Assembly (NCBI GenBank): GCA_043798445.1
Contig: JAZDOQ010000009.1
Span: 1-16,484 of the forward strand
Source of the DNA: CAIJMI01 sp043798445
GTDB taxonomy: Bacteria; Patescibacteriota; Microgenomatia; UBA10105; UBA927
DNA length: 16,484 nucleotides
Reading direction: 5' to 3'
Within the stretch, counting starts at the first letter, position 1; each line of letters opens with the position of its first letter. The notes under the pieces are model-generated. The model was not told the DNA's origin and did no database searches. It saw only the letters and a list, made by a program, of their open reading frames with translations. Position numbers and translations under genes: made by a program. This document shows, in pieces, positions 7,309-13,548 of this stretch.

Positions 7309-9087
7309 ATGAAACAATTTTTTAAACAAAAAGATAAAAACAAAAGACCGTGGGGATTCCATGGACCACAGAGTCAAAAATTTGTAGGAACAGGAGCACC
7401 ACAACAGTCTTCAGGAAAAGAAAGTCTTCGGATTATCCCTGTCGGAGGAATTGGCGGCGTAACAAAAAACATGTTTGCGTATGAGCTCCGGTATGACGGA
7501 AAAATCAAAGAAATACTGATCGTCGACTGCGGCATCGGATTTCCGGATCCCGATATGTACGGCGTTGACGTCGTCATTCCGGATGTCAGGTACTTATCCG
7601 ACAAGAAACAATATATTAAAGGACTCGTGTTCACCCATGGACATGATGACCATATTGGAGCAATTCCGTACATCTATCCGAAACTCGGCAACATTCATAT
7701 GTGGGGAACGCCGCTAACCGCTGCATTTGCAAACCTGAAACTCAAGGAAACAAATATCCAAACACGGGTAACACCAATTGAGTTCCAGACACAACTGACC
7801 ATTGGATCATTTCATGTTTCATTTGTGAGAATGACCCATTCGGTTCCTGATACAGCAAATCTAATCATTGAAACATCTGTTGGTATTTTTTATCACGGCA
7901 GTGATTTTAAATTTGATTTCGATCCCTTGGACGGAAAAAAGTCAGAGCTTGAGAAAATAAATGCAGTTGGAGAAAAAGGCGTCATGTGTCTTTTGACTGA
8001 TTCGCTTGGAAGTGAACGACCAGGATTTACCCCGTCAGAGCAAAAAATCCGTGATTCGATTGAAAAAGAACTTGCCATGTGTCCGGGAAAATTCCTGTTC
8101 ACGACACAATCGTCAAACATCTCACGTATTCAGCTTGCCATTGATATTGCCATCAAGGCAGGACGGAAGATAGCGTTTTTTGGACGAAGCATCGATAAGA
8201 ACGTCGAAGAATCATTTAACCTTGGGTATATGAAATTCCCACGGGATATGGTGGTTCGGGATCGGGACTTGAAAAAGATGCCGCCATCAAAAATGTTTCT
8301 TGTTGTTGCAGGAGCTCAAGGGCAACCAGAATCAGCATTAACCCGCATGGCAAATGATAACCATATGTTTGTCACCATCGAAGAAGGGGATACCGTCATG
8401 TTCAGTGCTGACGCAATTCCAGGGAACGAAAACAGCATGAACACCATTATCGATCAGATATATCGCTGTGGTGCGCGCGTGTCATATACGAATATCATGG
8501 AAGATTTGCATGTATCAGGTCATGGAAGTCAAGGAGATCATATGCTTCTGTTAACGGCCCTCGGTCCGTCATTTGTTCTTCCTATCGGTGGAACATATCG
8601 ACACATGATGAATTACCGAACCATCGCCATGGAGTGTGGATATAGAAAAAATCAAATCCTTCTTCCGAAAGATGGGGATATATTGGAGTTCGTTCCAGGG
8701 AAAGCACCGAAAGTGGTACAACATATCAACCTTGAGAACGTGATGGTTGACGGACTTGGCATTGGAGATGTCGGCAACATCGTCCTTCGGGACAGACAAA
8801 CAATTGCTAAAGAAGGTATCGTAGTCGTTGTTGTTCCTGTTGAGAAATCATCTGGGAAGGTGACAAGTGAGCCGGATATCATCTCAAGAGGATTTGTGTA
8901 TATCAAAGAATCAGGGGAACTTTTAAACCGCGCAAAGCGGATAGTGAATGATTCGCTCCGGGTGAAACGCGGACATGCCATGGATTGGCACTATATGCGG
9001 GAGCTCATTGAAGACAATCTGCAGAAGTTTTTGAAAAAAGAAACGGGAAGACAACCACTCATCGTCCCCGTCATTTTGGAGGTGTAG
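7309..9087 (+). CDS. rnj: Ribonuclease J
   Basis: A metallo-beta-lactamase/beta-CASP ribonuclease with 5'-3' exonuclease and endonuclease activity in the family, acting in mRNA decay and rRNA maturation. The Zn site HGHDDH is at 110-115; further on are THSVPDTANL, the DSLGSERPGFTPSE block (family: DSTNAERPG) and the beta-CASP SGHGSQGD motif, followed by the C-terminal domain. At 592 residues it is slightly longer than usual because about 37 basic, Gln/Gly-rich residues precede the conserved SLRIIPVGGIGG start of the fold. The ATG comes one nt after the Lon-like stop. It is the last gene of the rpsO-pnp-Lon-rnj block; the accessory cassette array begins about 30 nt after its TAG stop. Confidence 0.95.
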   Translation: MKQFFKQKDKNKRPWGFHGPQSQKFVGTGAPQQSSGKESLRIIPVGGIGGVTKNMFAYELRYDGKIKEILIVDCGIGFPDPDMYGVDVVIPDVRYLSDKKQYIKGLVFTHGHDDHIGAIPYIYPKLGNIHMWGTPLTAAFANLKLKETNIQTRVTPIEFQTQLTIGSFHVSFVRMTHSVPDTANLIIETSVGIFYHGSDFKFDFDPLDGKKSELEKINAVGEKGVMCLLTDSLGSERPGFTPSEQKIRDSIEKELAMCPGKFLFTTQSSNISRIQLAIDIAIKAGRKIAFFGRSIDKNVEESFNLGYMKFPRDMVVRDRDLKKMPPSKMFLVVAGAQGQPESALTRMANDNHMFVTIEEGDTVMFSADAIPGNENSMNTIIDQIYRCGARVSYTNIMEDLHVSGHGSQGDHMLLLTALGPSFVLPIGGTYRHMMNYRTIAMECGYRKNQILLPKDGDILEFVPGKAPKVVQHINLENVMVDGLGIGDVGNIVLRDRQTIAKEGIVVVVVPVEKSSGKVTSEPDIISRGFVYIKESGELLNRAKRIVNDSLRVKRGHAMDWHYMRELIEDNLQKFLKKETGRQPLIVPVILEV

Positions 9088-9115
9088 TTCATCCTCTTTT
9101 GATAAAGTCCAAACA
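9086..9115 (+). repeat. Partial duplicate of a typA 3' segment, directly after rnj
   Basis: 13 nt (AGTTCATCCTCTT) and then, after 5 nt, 12 nt (AAAGTCCAAACA) are identical to 13699-13711 and 13716-13727 within the typA coding region, in the same orientation. The two copies differ by one nt in spacer length. Confidence 0.7.
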
Positions 9116-9123
9116 CCGTTTGT

Positions 9124-9129
9124 TATAAT
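9124..9129 (+). promoter_or_regulatory. -10 box of the kinase-like cassette gene
   Basis: TATAAT ends six nt before the ATG at 9136, implying a leaderless mRNA. A TTGATA at 9099-9104 is 19 nt upstream. It is fused to GTTTGT, the presumed right end of an att-like site. Confidence 0.65.
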
Positions 9130-9135
9130 TATGTA

Positions 9136-9621
9136 ATGAATAATAAACAGCCCACCGCGTATGTTATTTGCGGCTTTATCGGTGCAGGGAAAACTACGTT
9201 TGCCAGAAAGCTGGAAAAGGAAACGGGAGCTATACGAATAACCAAGGATGAATGGATAATCAACATATTTGGAAACAAAATAGCCTCAGATAAGAATTTT
9301 GAAACATATGACAAACATATAACTAAGCTGGCAACGGATATTGCTTTCAAAATTCTGAAAGCCGGTAAAGACGTGATAATAGATGAAGGTTTTTGGGTCA
9401 AATCACAAAGGGATGATATCAAAAAGAAAATAGTAGACGTAGGAGCAAAATCAATTCTTTATTATGTCGAATGCCCTGTTGAGAACATGAGAGAAAGGGT
9501 TGTTACCCGCAGTAAGATTCCACCTGAAGACTCTTTTGAAATAAGTGGGGAAATGTTCGATAGATATGTAACATATTGGCAGCCGCCAGAGGAAGATGAA
9601 GAATTTATCCTGGCAAAATAA
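9136..9621 (+). CDS. P-loop kinase-like ATP-binding protein (AAA_33/zeta-toxin-like)
   Basis: A 161-residue predicted small-molecule or nucleotide kinase. Walker A is GFIGAGKTT (residues 13-21), followed by a KDEW segment and the central KDVIIDEGFW segment, which resembles the Walker B/substrate region of AAA_33 and zeta-toxin/polynucleotide-kinase proteins. RERVVTRSK, further on, is a typical Arg-rich lid. Substrate unknown; proteins of this type phosphorylate nucleic acid ends, sugars, antibiotics or UDP-GlcNAc. ATG 9136 is chosen because TATAAT lies six nt upstream. It is the first cassette of the array, and its stop is directly followed by an attC-like repeat. Composition is more AT-rich than rnj. 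Confidence 0.75.
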   Translation: MNNKQPTAYVICGFIGAGKTTFARKLEKETGAIRITKDEWIINIFGNKIASDKNFETYDKHITKLATDIAFKILKAGKDVIIDEGFWVKSQRDDIKKKIVDVGAKSILYYVECPVENMRERVVTRSKIPPEDSFEISGEMFDRYVTYWQPPEEDEEFILAK

Positions 9622-9709
9622 GTTCTAACGTCATCCATTAGGGGGAGCAAGTGATATTTTGGAGTTTTAAAATAAGCTAAACCACTAATTTTTGTGTATC
9701 AAGTTTGAT
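9622..9709 (+). repeat. attC-like site C1 (after the kinase gene)
   Basis: Begins at the base after TAA with GTTCTAAC, continues with the shared block (TCATCCATT, then GGAGCAAGT and GATATTTTGGAG) and ends with GTTTGAT at 9703-9709, 88 bp in all. The ends are partly complementary (TTCTAAC against ATCAAAC). The end heptamer overlaps the first T of the next TATAAT. Confidence 0.6.
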
Positions 9710-9714
9710 ATAAT
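9709..9714 (+). promoter_or_regulatory. -10 box of the GNAT cassette gene
   Basis: TATAAT fused to the 3' end of site C1. It is only two nt before ATG 9717 but eight nt before ATG 9723, so the second ATG is the likely start of a leaderless mRNA. No convincing -35 is visible. Confidence 0.6.
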
Positions 9715-9722
9715 CAATGCTG

Positions 9723-10136
9723 ATGATAACAATTACTAAGGCTACAGAAAAAGATGTACTTCTTGAAGAATGGCATCAAGTTGATAAACCCCATTATGGA
9801 AAGAGTGTTGAATGGAATGAAAAAAAGTTTCGATTCAAGGCAACTGAAGATGGAACGCTTATTGGAACGGTTGGTGGAAAACATGAGTCTGGAGTTATAT
9901 ATATTGATGCCCTTATGACAGCTAAAAACGCTCGAGGAAGAGGAGTGGGAACAAAATTAATAGAGAAAGCAGAAAAATTTGGTAAAAAATTAGGAGCACA
10001 TAGAACATGGCTTGTTACAGGGAAAGACTGGTCGGAAAATACCTTTTACAAAAAACTTGGTTTTGAATTAATAGGAAATCTTCCAGATTTTTATTTCCAC
10101 AAAGATTTTGTTATTTATACGAGACGTATAAAATAA
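9723..10136 (+). CDS. GNAT family N-acetyltransferase
   Basis: An acetyl-CoA-dependent N-acetyltransferase; acceptor unknown (amino acid, peptide, polyamine or antibiotic are all seen in the family). The 137-residue product has the acetyl-CoA pyrophosphate-binding motif A, ARGRGVGTKL, in the middle, preceded by a beta-strand IYIDALM, and the C-terminal NTFYKKLGFE motif B typical of GNATs. An in-frame ATG at 9717 would add two residues, but transcription from the TATAAT at 9709-9714 would start too late to include it. Second cassette of the array; its TAA is followed immediately by attC-like site C2. Confidence 0.85.
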   Translation: MITITKATEKDVLLEEWHQVDKPHYGKSVEWNEKKFRFKATEDGTLIGTVGGKHESGVIYIDALMTAKNARGRGVGTKLIEKAEKFGKKLGAHRTWLVTGKDWSENTFYKKLGFELIGNLPDFYFHKDFVIYTRRIK

Positions 10137-10223
10137 GTTCGAACATCATCCATTGCCTGGATCAAGTGATATTTTGGAGCATATTGACAGTCCGTTATTT
10201 TGACCCCCAAAGGACGTTTGGAC
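10137..10223 (+). repeat. attC-like site C2 (after the GNAT gene)
   Basis: Begins immediately after TAA with GTTCGAAC and the block ATCATCCATTGCCTGGATC, shares GTGATATTTTGGAG with C1, and ends with GGACGTTTGGAC (10212-10223). GTTCGAAC pairs fully with GTTTGGAC if G-T wobbles are allowed. About 87 bp. Confidence 0.6.
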
Positions 10224-10246
10224 TTTTTACCACCTATTGTTTTAAT

Positions 10247-10400
10247 GTTCCACATTCACAGACAAATTAGTTATCTGCAAATGTGGAACAACAAATGAGC
10301 TTTAAAAAGAAAAATAGATAATTTTGGTTTGCATGAAACCAAATATCGACTTTTCTTTTTTGTGCCTCAGTAGTAGGGCGTTTTTTATGGCGCCCTACTA
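10247..10400. other. Cluster of three strong hairpins between site C2 and the M32 gene
   Basis: Hairpin 1: GTTCCACATT (10247-10256) pairs perfectly with 10280-10289, with an inner imperfect 7-bp stem (10259-10265 with 10271-10277). Hairpin 2: AAAAAGAAAA (10304-10313) pairs with TTTTCTTTTT (10351-10360), with inner GATA/TATC and an 8-bp stem TTTGGTTT/AAACCAAA around a GCATG loop; it could act as a bidirectional terminator. Hairpin 3: TAGTAGGGCG (10371-10380) pairs perfectly with 10391-10400 across a 10-nt loop. There is no ORF of note here. The region ends 24 nt from the M32 stop. Confidence 0.65.
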
Positions 10401-10424
10401 TTAGGACCGCTTATTTATGACGGA

Positions 10425-11927
10425 TTACAAACCGTAGATTGCCCCGAATTTTTTATTAAGGTAATTGATATAGGGCTTACCGTCAATTTTTGAACCAGTC
10501 ACACGCTGAACCAACTCTTGAGGCTCGAACTTATTACCGTGCTGATAAACATTTTTCGTCAACCAGGCTAAGAGTTCATCAAATTTACCGCGGGCAATTT
10601 GTTCATCTAGGTTGGGGAGTTGTTCATTAATCTTTTCCCACAGTTGGGCTGAAACTAAATTGCCCAAAGCATATGTGGAAAAATAACCAAACAACCCCAT
10701 AGACCAATGAACGTCCTGCAGCACACCTTGGTCATCTGATGGCGGGGTGATGCCCAGATAGCTTTTGAACATCTCGTTCCATACTTCAGGTAGATCAGCG
10801 ACCGCAATGGTTCCTTGCAGCAAGCCAATCTCAATCTCGAGACGCAGCATGATATGCAGATTGTATGTAGCCTCATCAGCTTCAACTCGAATAAACGATG
10901 GCTGTACTTTGTTAATTGCTCTGTACCAAGTTTGCAGATCAACTATCCCTACCTGAGTTGGGAAGAGGCGTTGCAGCTGCGGGTAATACCATTGCCAGAA
11001 GGGCATGGATCGACCGACCAGGTTTTCCCAAAGCCGACTCTGTGATTCATGGAGCGCCATGGATGCACCAGTATACAGCGGAGTGCGGGCAAGCGATGCA
11101 TCTATACCTTGCTCGTACATCCCATGACCAGATTCGTGCATGAGGGCAAAAAATAAGGTGTTGAAATAGCTTTCATTTACGCGATACGTGATTCGTTGGT
11201 CACCAAAGCCCAATGTAGACATGAAAGGATGAACCGTTCGATCCATCCGACCACGGCGAAAATCATAGCCGATGCGATTAATGACTTCTTTGACAGCTGT
11301 GAGTTGGAGTGCTTCTGGATAATGTTGGGTTAGTACTGAGTTGTCAATTTTCGTTTGTTTGGCGATTGCTCCGACAAGAGCTACCTGTTCTGGACGAATT
11401 TGGTCGAATAGCGCCTGGACATCTGTTGTTCTCATTCCAGGTTCATATTCATCCAGTAAGCCATCGTATACGTGGTCATACGGCGCAAATAATTCTGCAA
11501 ACCGTTGCGCAAAGACCACAATCTTATTCATTTCAGGCTCAAACAGTTTCCAATCGGAAGTCATTCTTGCCTTTTGCCACACCTGGTTTGCAAGTGTATG
11601 AATCTGTGCCTTTTCAGCGACCATTGATGCTGGGATTTTCAGATGGCGTGCGACCATACGTTGGGTAACCCTGATTAGCCGAACGTCGTCTGAGTCAGCT
11701 TCTTGTTCTTTACTCCAGGGTATCAACTCTTCCAGCAATTTTTGCACCTCATCCGACACAAGAATGTTGTGTGCAGCAGTCTGCAAGGTGCCGAGGCAAT
11801 AACCACGGGCTTCAGCTCCACCGGAAGGCATGTAGACATTCTGATCCCAATCGAGAATGGATACAGAGAATGTTAAGTCCATCACCTGCGCAAGCAGGTT
11901 CTTGAGTTGCTTAAGTTTGTCTTGCAT
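10425..11927 (-). CDS. M32 family metallocarboxypeptidase (Taq/Pfu carboxypeptidase type)
   Basis: A zinc carboxypeptidase removing C-terminal residues from peptides, normally cytosolic. The 500-residue length equals the family norm. The zinc motif HESGH is at 264-268 and the second conserved block HESQSRLWEN at 293-302 supplies the third ligand Glu294; other family segments are EYEPGMRTTD and the C-terminal YALGNLVSAQLW. The gene has a clear Shine-Dalgarno-like AAGGTGATGAG before its ATG, in contrast to the leaderless neighbours. It points opposite to the cassette genes and is bounded on both sides by hairpin-rich non-coding DNA. Recent acquisition from a bacterium that uses Shine-Dalgarno leaders, for example Chloroflexota, is an inference. 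It appears intact, with no frameshift. Confidence 0.93.
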   Translation of the reverse strand: MQDKLKQLKNLLAQVMDLTFSVSILDWDQNVYMPSGGAEARGYCLGTLQTAAHNILVSDEVQKLLEELIPWSKEQEADSDDVRLIRVTQRMVARHLKIPASMVAEKAQIHTLANQVWQKARMTSDWKLFEPEMNKIVVFAQRFAELFAPYDHVYDGLLDEYEPGMRTTDVQALFDQIRPEQVALVGAIAKQTKIDNSVLTQHYPEALQLTAVKEVINRIGYDFRRGRMDRTVHPFMSTLGFGDQRITYRVNESYFNTLFFALMHESGHGMYEQGIDASLARTPLYTGASMALHESQSRLWENLVGRSMPFWQWYYPQLQRLFPTQVGIVDLQTWYRAINKVQPSFIRVEADEATYNLHIMLRLEIEIGLLQGTIAVADLPEVWNEMFKSYLGITPPSDDQGVLQDVHWSMGLFGYFSTYALGNLVSAQLWEKINEQLPNLDEQIARGKFDELLAWLTKNVYQHGNKFEPQELVQRVTGSKIDGKPYINYLNKKFGAIYGL

Positions 11928-12305
11928 CTCATCACCTTTTCCTTTAATTAGTTTGGTTATTCTTGAAAATACACACTAGGAATTTTTTCAGGATTTATCG
12001 ATAGACTACTCCTTTCATTTCTATGGGTTGGTTTGTAGAGGTGCTTGCTGTCGCAATATATTCCTAGCAAGGCGAACTAATCACAACAAAAAGCGTTATG
12101 AATAGATCGCCTTGCTAGGTTTTTTTAGCTCATTTGTTGTTAAGGTACAAAAGGGATGTTAACAACCATAAACCAGCTATATAGGTAGCGGTTATTAATA
12201 ACCCAGAAGATCGGCAGGGGATCAATTGGTATTATAGGATTATTTTCATTTTTTATCCAATAGGTAGAAGAAAACCTCTCAATTATTTATAGTTGAGAGT
12301 AAAAT
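11928..12305. other. Non-coding, palindrome-rich stretch upstream of M32
   Basis: No credible ORF. It holds the M32 upstream region, the long hairpin with T-tract at 12063-12126, an 8-bp inverted repeat GTTGTTAA/TTAACAAC (12136-12143 with 12159-12166), a palindrome GGTTATTAATAACC near 12189, and a 7-bp hairpin CTCTCAA/TTGAGAG (12276-12282 with 12293-12299) just before attC-like site C3. Confidence 0.6.
12063..12126 (+). terminator. 13-bp perfect stem followed by seven T
   Basis: CCTAGCAAGGCGA (12063-12075) is perfectly complementary to 12107-12119, with a 31-nt loop, followed by T at 12120-12126. It has the form of a plus-strand intrinsic terminator, but no plus-strand gene lies upstream, so it may terminate a small RNA, block readthrough, or be a recombination/transposon end. 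Confidence 0.55.
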
Positions 12306-12360
12306 GTCCGAACATCATCTATTGCTCGGAGCATGCTTATAGAGAATAAGTACAGAATGA
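12306..12360 (+). repeat. attC-like site C3 (short)
   Basis: GTCCGAACATCATC, then ATTGCTCGGAGCAT: the same block as in C2, C4 and C5, here not directly after a recognisable plus-strand gene. Its right end is shorter and diverged, running into AATGATATAAT. Confidence 0.5.
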
Positions 12361-12366
12361 TATAAT
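12361..12366 (+). promoter_or_regulatory. -10 box of the 51-aa cassette ORF
   Basis: TATAAT seven nt before ATG 12374, the same arrangement as at the other cassette genes. Confidence 0.5.
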
Positions 12367-12373
12367 TATTCAA

Positions 12374-12529
12374 ATGGTTATAGACATAGAATTAACATTA
12401 AATAGATTTGGGTTAGGAAAAATCGCTGAAAATAAATTTCAATTTCTATTTTTAAGATTTTCTTATTGGAAAATACCAAGCAAATATTCTATTTCTTTTG
12501 AAATAAACTGGAGAACTAAGGAAAAATAG
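12374..12529 (+). CDS. Small 51-residue cassette protein of unknown function
   Basis: I do not recognise it. The ORF runs from ATG 12374 to TAG 12527-12529 and begins MVIDIELTLN. It is rich in Phe, Ile, Lys and Asn, with a Trp in each half of its C-terminal part (SYWKI and EINWR). There is no obvious membrane segment or signal peptide. The main support is the context: an attC-like site, then TATAAT, then seven nt, then ATG. It could be a C-terminal remnant or a genuine small cassette protein. After its stop there is a short inverted pair (CTCAC near 12532, GTGAG near 12551) instead of a clear attC-like block. Confidence 0.4.
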   Translation: MVIDIELTLNRFGLGKIAENKFQFLFLRFSYWKIPSKYSISFEINWRTKEK

Positions 12530-12589
12530 TTCTCACATTGTTTTCCTTCGTGAGCTGACACTTTTTGTTATATGGTTTCACCCCTCTGA

Positions 12590-12595
12590 TATAAT
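12590..12595 (+). promoter_or_regulatory. -10 box of the DUF5680-like cassette gene
   Basis: TATAAT six nt before ATG 12602; TTGTTA at 12565-12570 lies 19 nt upstream. Predicted leaderless mRNA. Confidence 0.6.
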
Positions 12596-12601
12596 ACACA
12601 C

Positions 12602-13090
12602 ATGTTAGAAAAAACAGACAGGTTGCTTACAGATGGTTTAGCTGAAGGATACGCGGGAATAAAAAAACCAGAGAAGATTCAAAGATCTGGTTTTGCAGGG
12701 AATGCAAATGATTATGTAGCTCCAGACGGTGGACATTACCATGATGAATGGTTTGCTGATGACAATGGTGGTGGTCAAGAGCTTGTAAAAGAAGGAGAAG
12801 AGCAAAGTACGAGAGTATATGCGGGTGGAGTCATTCCAGTTGAAGAACTTCAAAAACTTGGTCTAACAACAAAAGATGTAATAACCCGTTTAGTAACGAG
12901 TGTTAGAGAACTTAAAGAAAAAACACGACTAGACACACCATGCTCCTTAACACTACCAGATGGATGGGAATATAAGTACGAAATACTTAAACAAAGTGAA
13001 GAAGTTCCATTAACAATCGGGTATGAATCAATTAAATATAACGGAAGAGAAGTCTTTGCTCACGGACATATGATATCTCCGGTGAAATAA
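12602..13090 (+). CDS. DUF5680-like cassette protein
   Basis: A 162-residue soluble protein without known enzymatic role. The segment from about residue 28 to 80 resembles the DUF5680 pattern: an early G-x-G stretch, HYHDEWF (45-51), GQELV (58-62) and TRVYAGGVI (70-78), followed by a helical region and a C-terminal beta-rich GWEYKYEI and GREVFAHGHM part. DUF5680 proteins often appear as solitary accessory genes near regulators. The match is by eye only. Start ATG 12602 fits the TATAAT six nt upstream. Its TAA is directly followed by attC-like site C4, marking it as one cassette. Confidence 0.55.
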   Translation: MLEKTDRLLTDGLAEGYAGIKKPEKIQRSGFAGNANDYVAPDGGHYHDEWFADDNGGGQELVKEGEEQSTRVYAGGVIPVEELQKLGLTTKDVITRLVTSVRELKEKTRLDTPCSLTLPDGWEYKYEILKQSEEVPLTIGYESIKYNGREVFAHGHMISPVK

Positions 13091-13174
13091 GTTTAAACGT
13101 CGTCCATTGCGCGGAGTAAGTATTTTTTTGAGCATGTTGGCGCCCATTAATTTGACTACCGTAGGACGTTCGAA
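13091..13174 (+). repeat. attC-like site C4 (after the DUF5680-like gene)
   Basis: Starts immediately after TAA with GTTTAAAC and the block GTCGTCCATTGCGCGGAG, and ends with GGACGTTCGAA (13164-13174), 84 bp. Its left end (AACGTC...) is complementary to its right end (GACGTT), so the site can fold into a hairpin. Confidence 0.6.
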
Positions 13175-13182
13175 TTTTTTGA

Positions 13183-13188
13183 TATAAT
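13183..13188 (+). promoter_or_regulatory. -10 box of the VOC cassette gene
   Basis: TATAAT in the TTTGATATAATC context, six nt before ATG 13195. No good -35 at standard spacing. Confidence 0.6.
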
Positions 13189-13194
13189 CGGATT

Positions 13195-13548
13195 ATGTTT
13201 ACACGATTAAAAGCTGCTACTTTTTACGTTTCAGATATCGTTAAAGCGAAACACTTTTATACCCAAGTTCTTGATTTTAAAATTGTGGAAGATCAAGGAC
13301 AATACGTTACGCTACAAATAGGTGACGGAACCAAATTTTTACTAGCACTTAATTCTCAGCATCGATCATTCCAGAAGGTTGGTTGCCAGACGATTTCGGT
13401 TTCTAGTGATGATATTAAAAGAGATTATCAGAAGCTTAAAGAATCCGGCATAACAATCTTCGATGAACTAAAGACGTATCCTTGGGGAGAATATTTTGCT
13501 TTTGAAGATCCAGATGGGAATCATATTGACGTTACTGAAGAAAAATAG
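13195..13548 (+). CDS. VOC family (glyoxalase/bleomycin-resistance-like) protein
   Basis: A 117-residue single VOC module made of two beta-alpha-beta-beta-beta repeats: residues 1-55 (LKAATFYVSDIVKAKHFYTQVLDF) and 60-117, ending in the characteristic EDPDGNHIDVTE motif whose Glu is usually a metal ligand. VOC proteins act as metal-dependent isomerases or dioxygenases, or as binders of drugs such as bleomycin or fosfomycin; they are common integron cassette cargo. Substrate unknown. Start fits TATAAT six nt upstream. Last cassette of the array; its TAG is followed at once by attC-like site C5. Confidence 0.85.
   Translation: MFTRLKAATFYVSDIVKAKHFYTQVLDFKIVEDQGQYVTLQIGDGTKFLLALNSQHRSFQKVGCQTISVSSDDIKRDYQKLKESGITIFDELKTYPWGEYFAFEDPDGNHIDVTEEK

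Noticed and set aside
10247..10289. tRNA or other known RNA gene
   Set aside because: A single long hairpin with no cloverleaf, anticodon arm or T-loop consensus; no tRNA or rRNA was recognised anywhere in the window.
12241..12290. Promoter and small gene between the terminator-like hairpin and site C3
   Set aside because: -10-like AT-rich strings are present but no ORF longer than a few codons with a sensible start follows.
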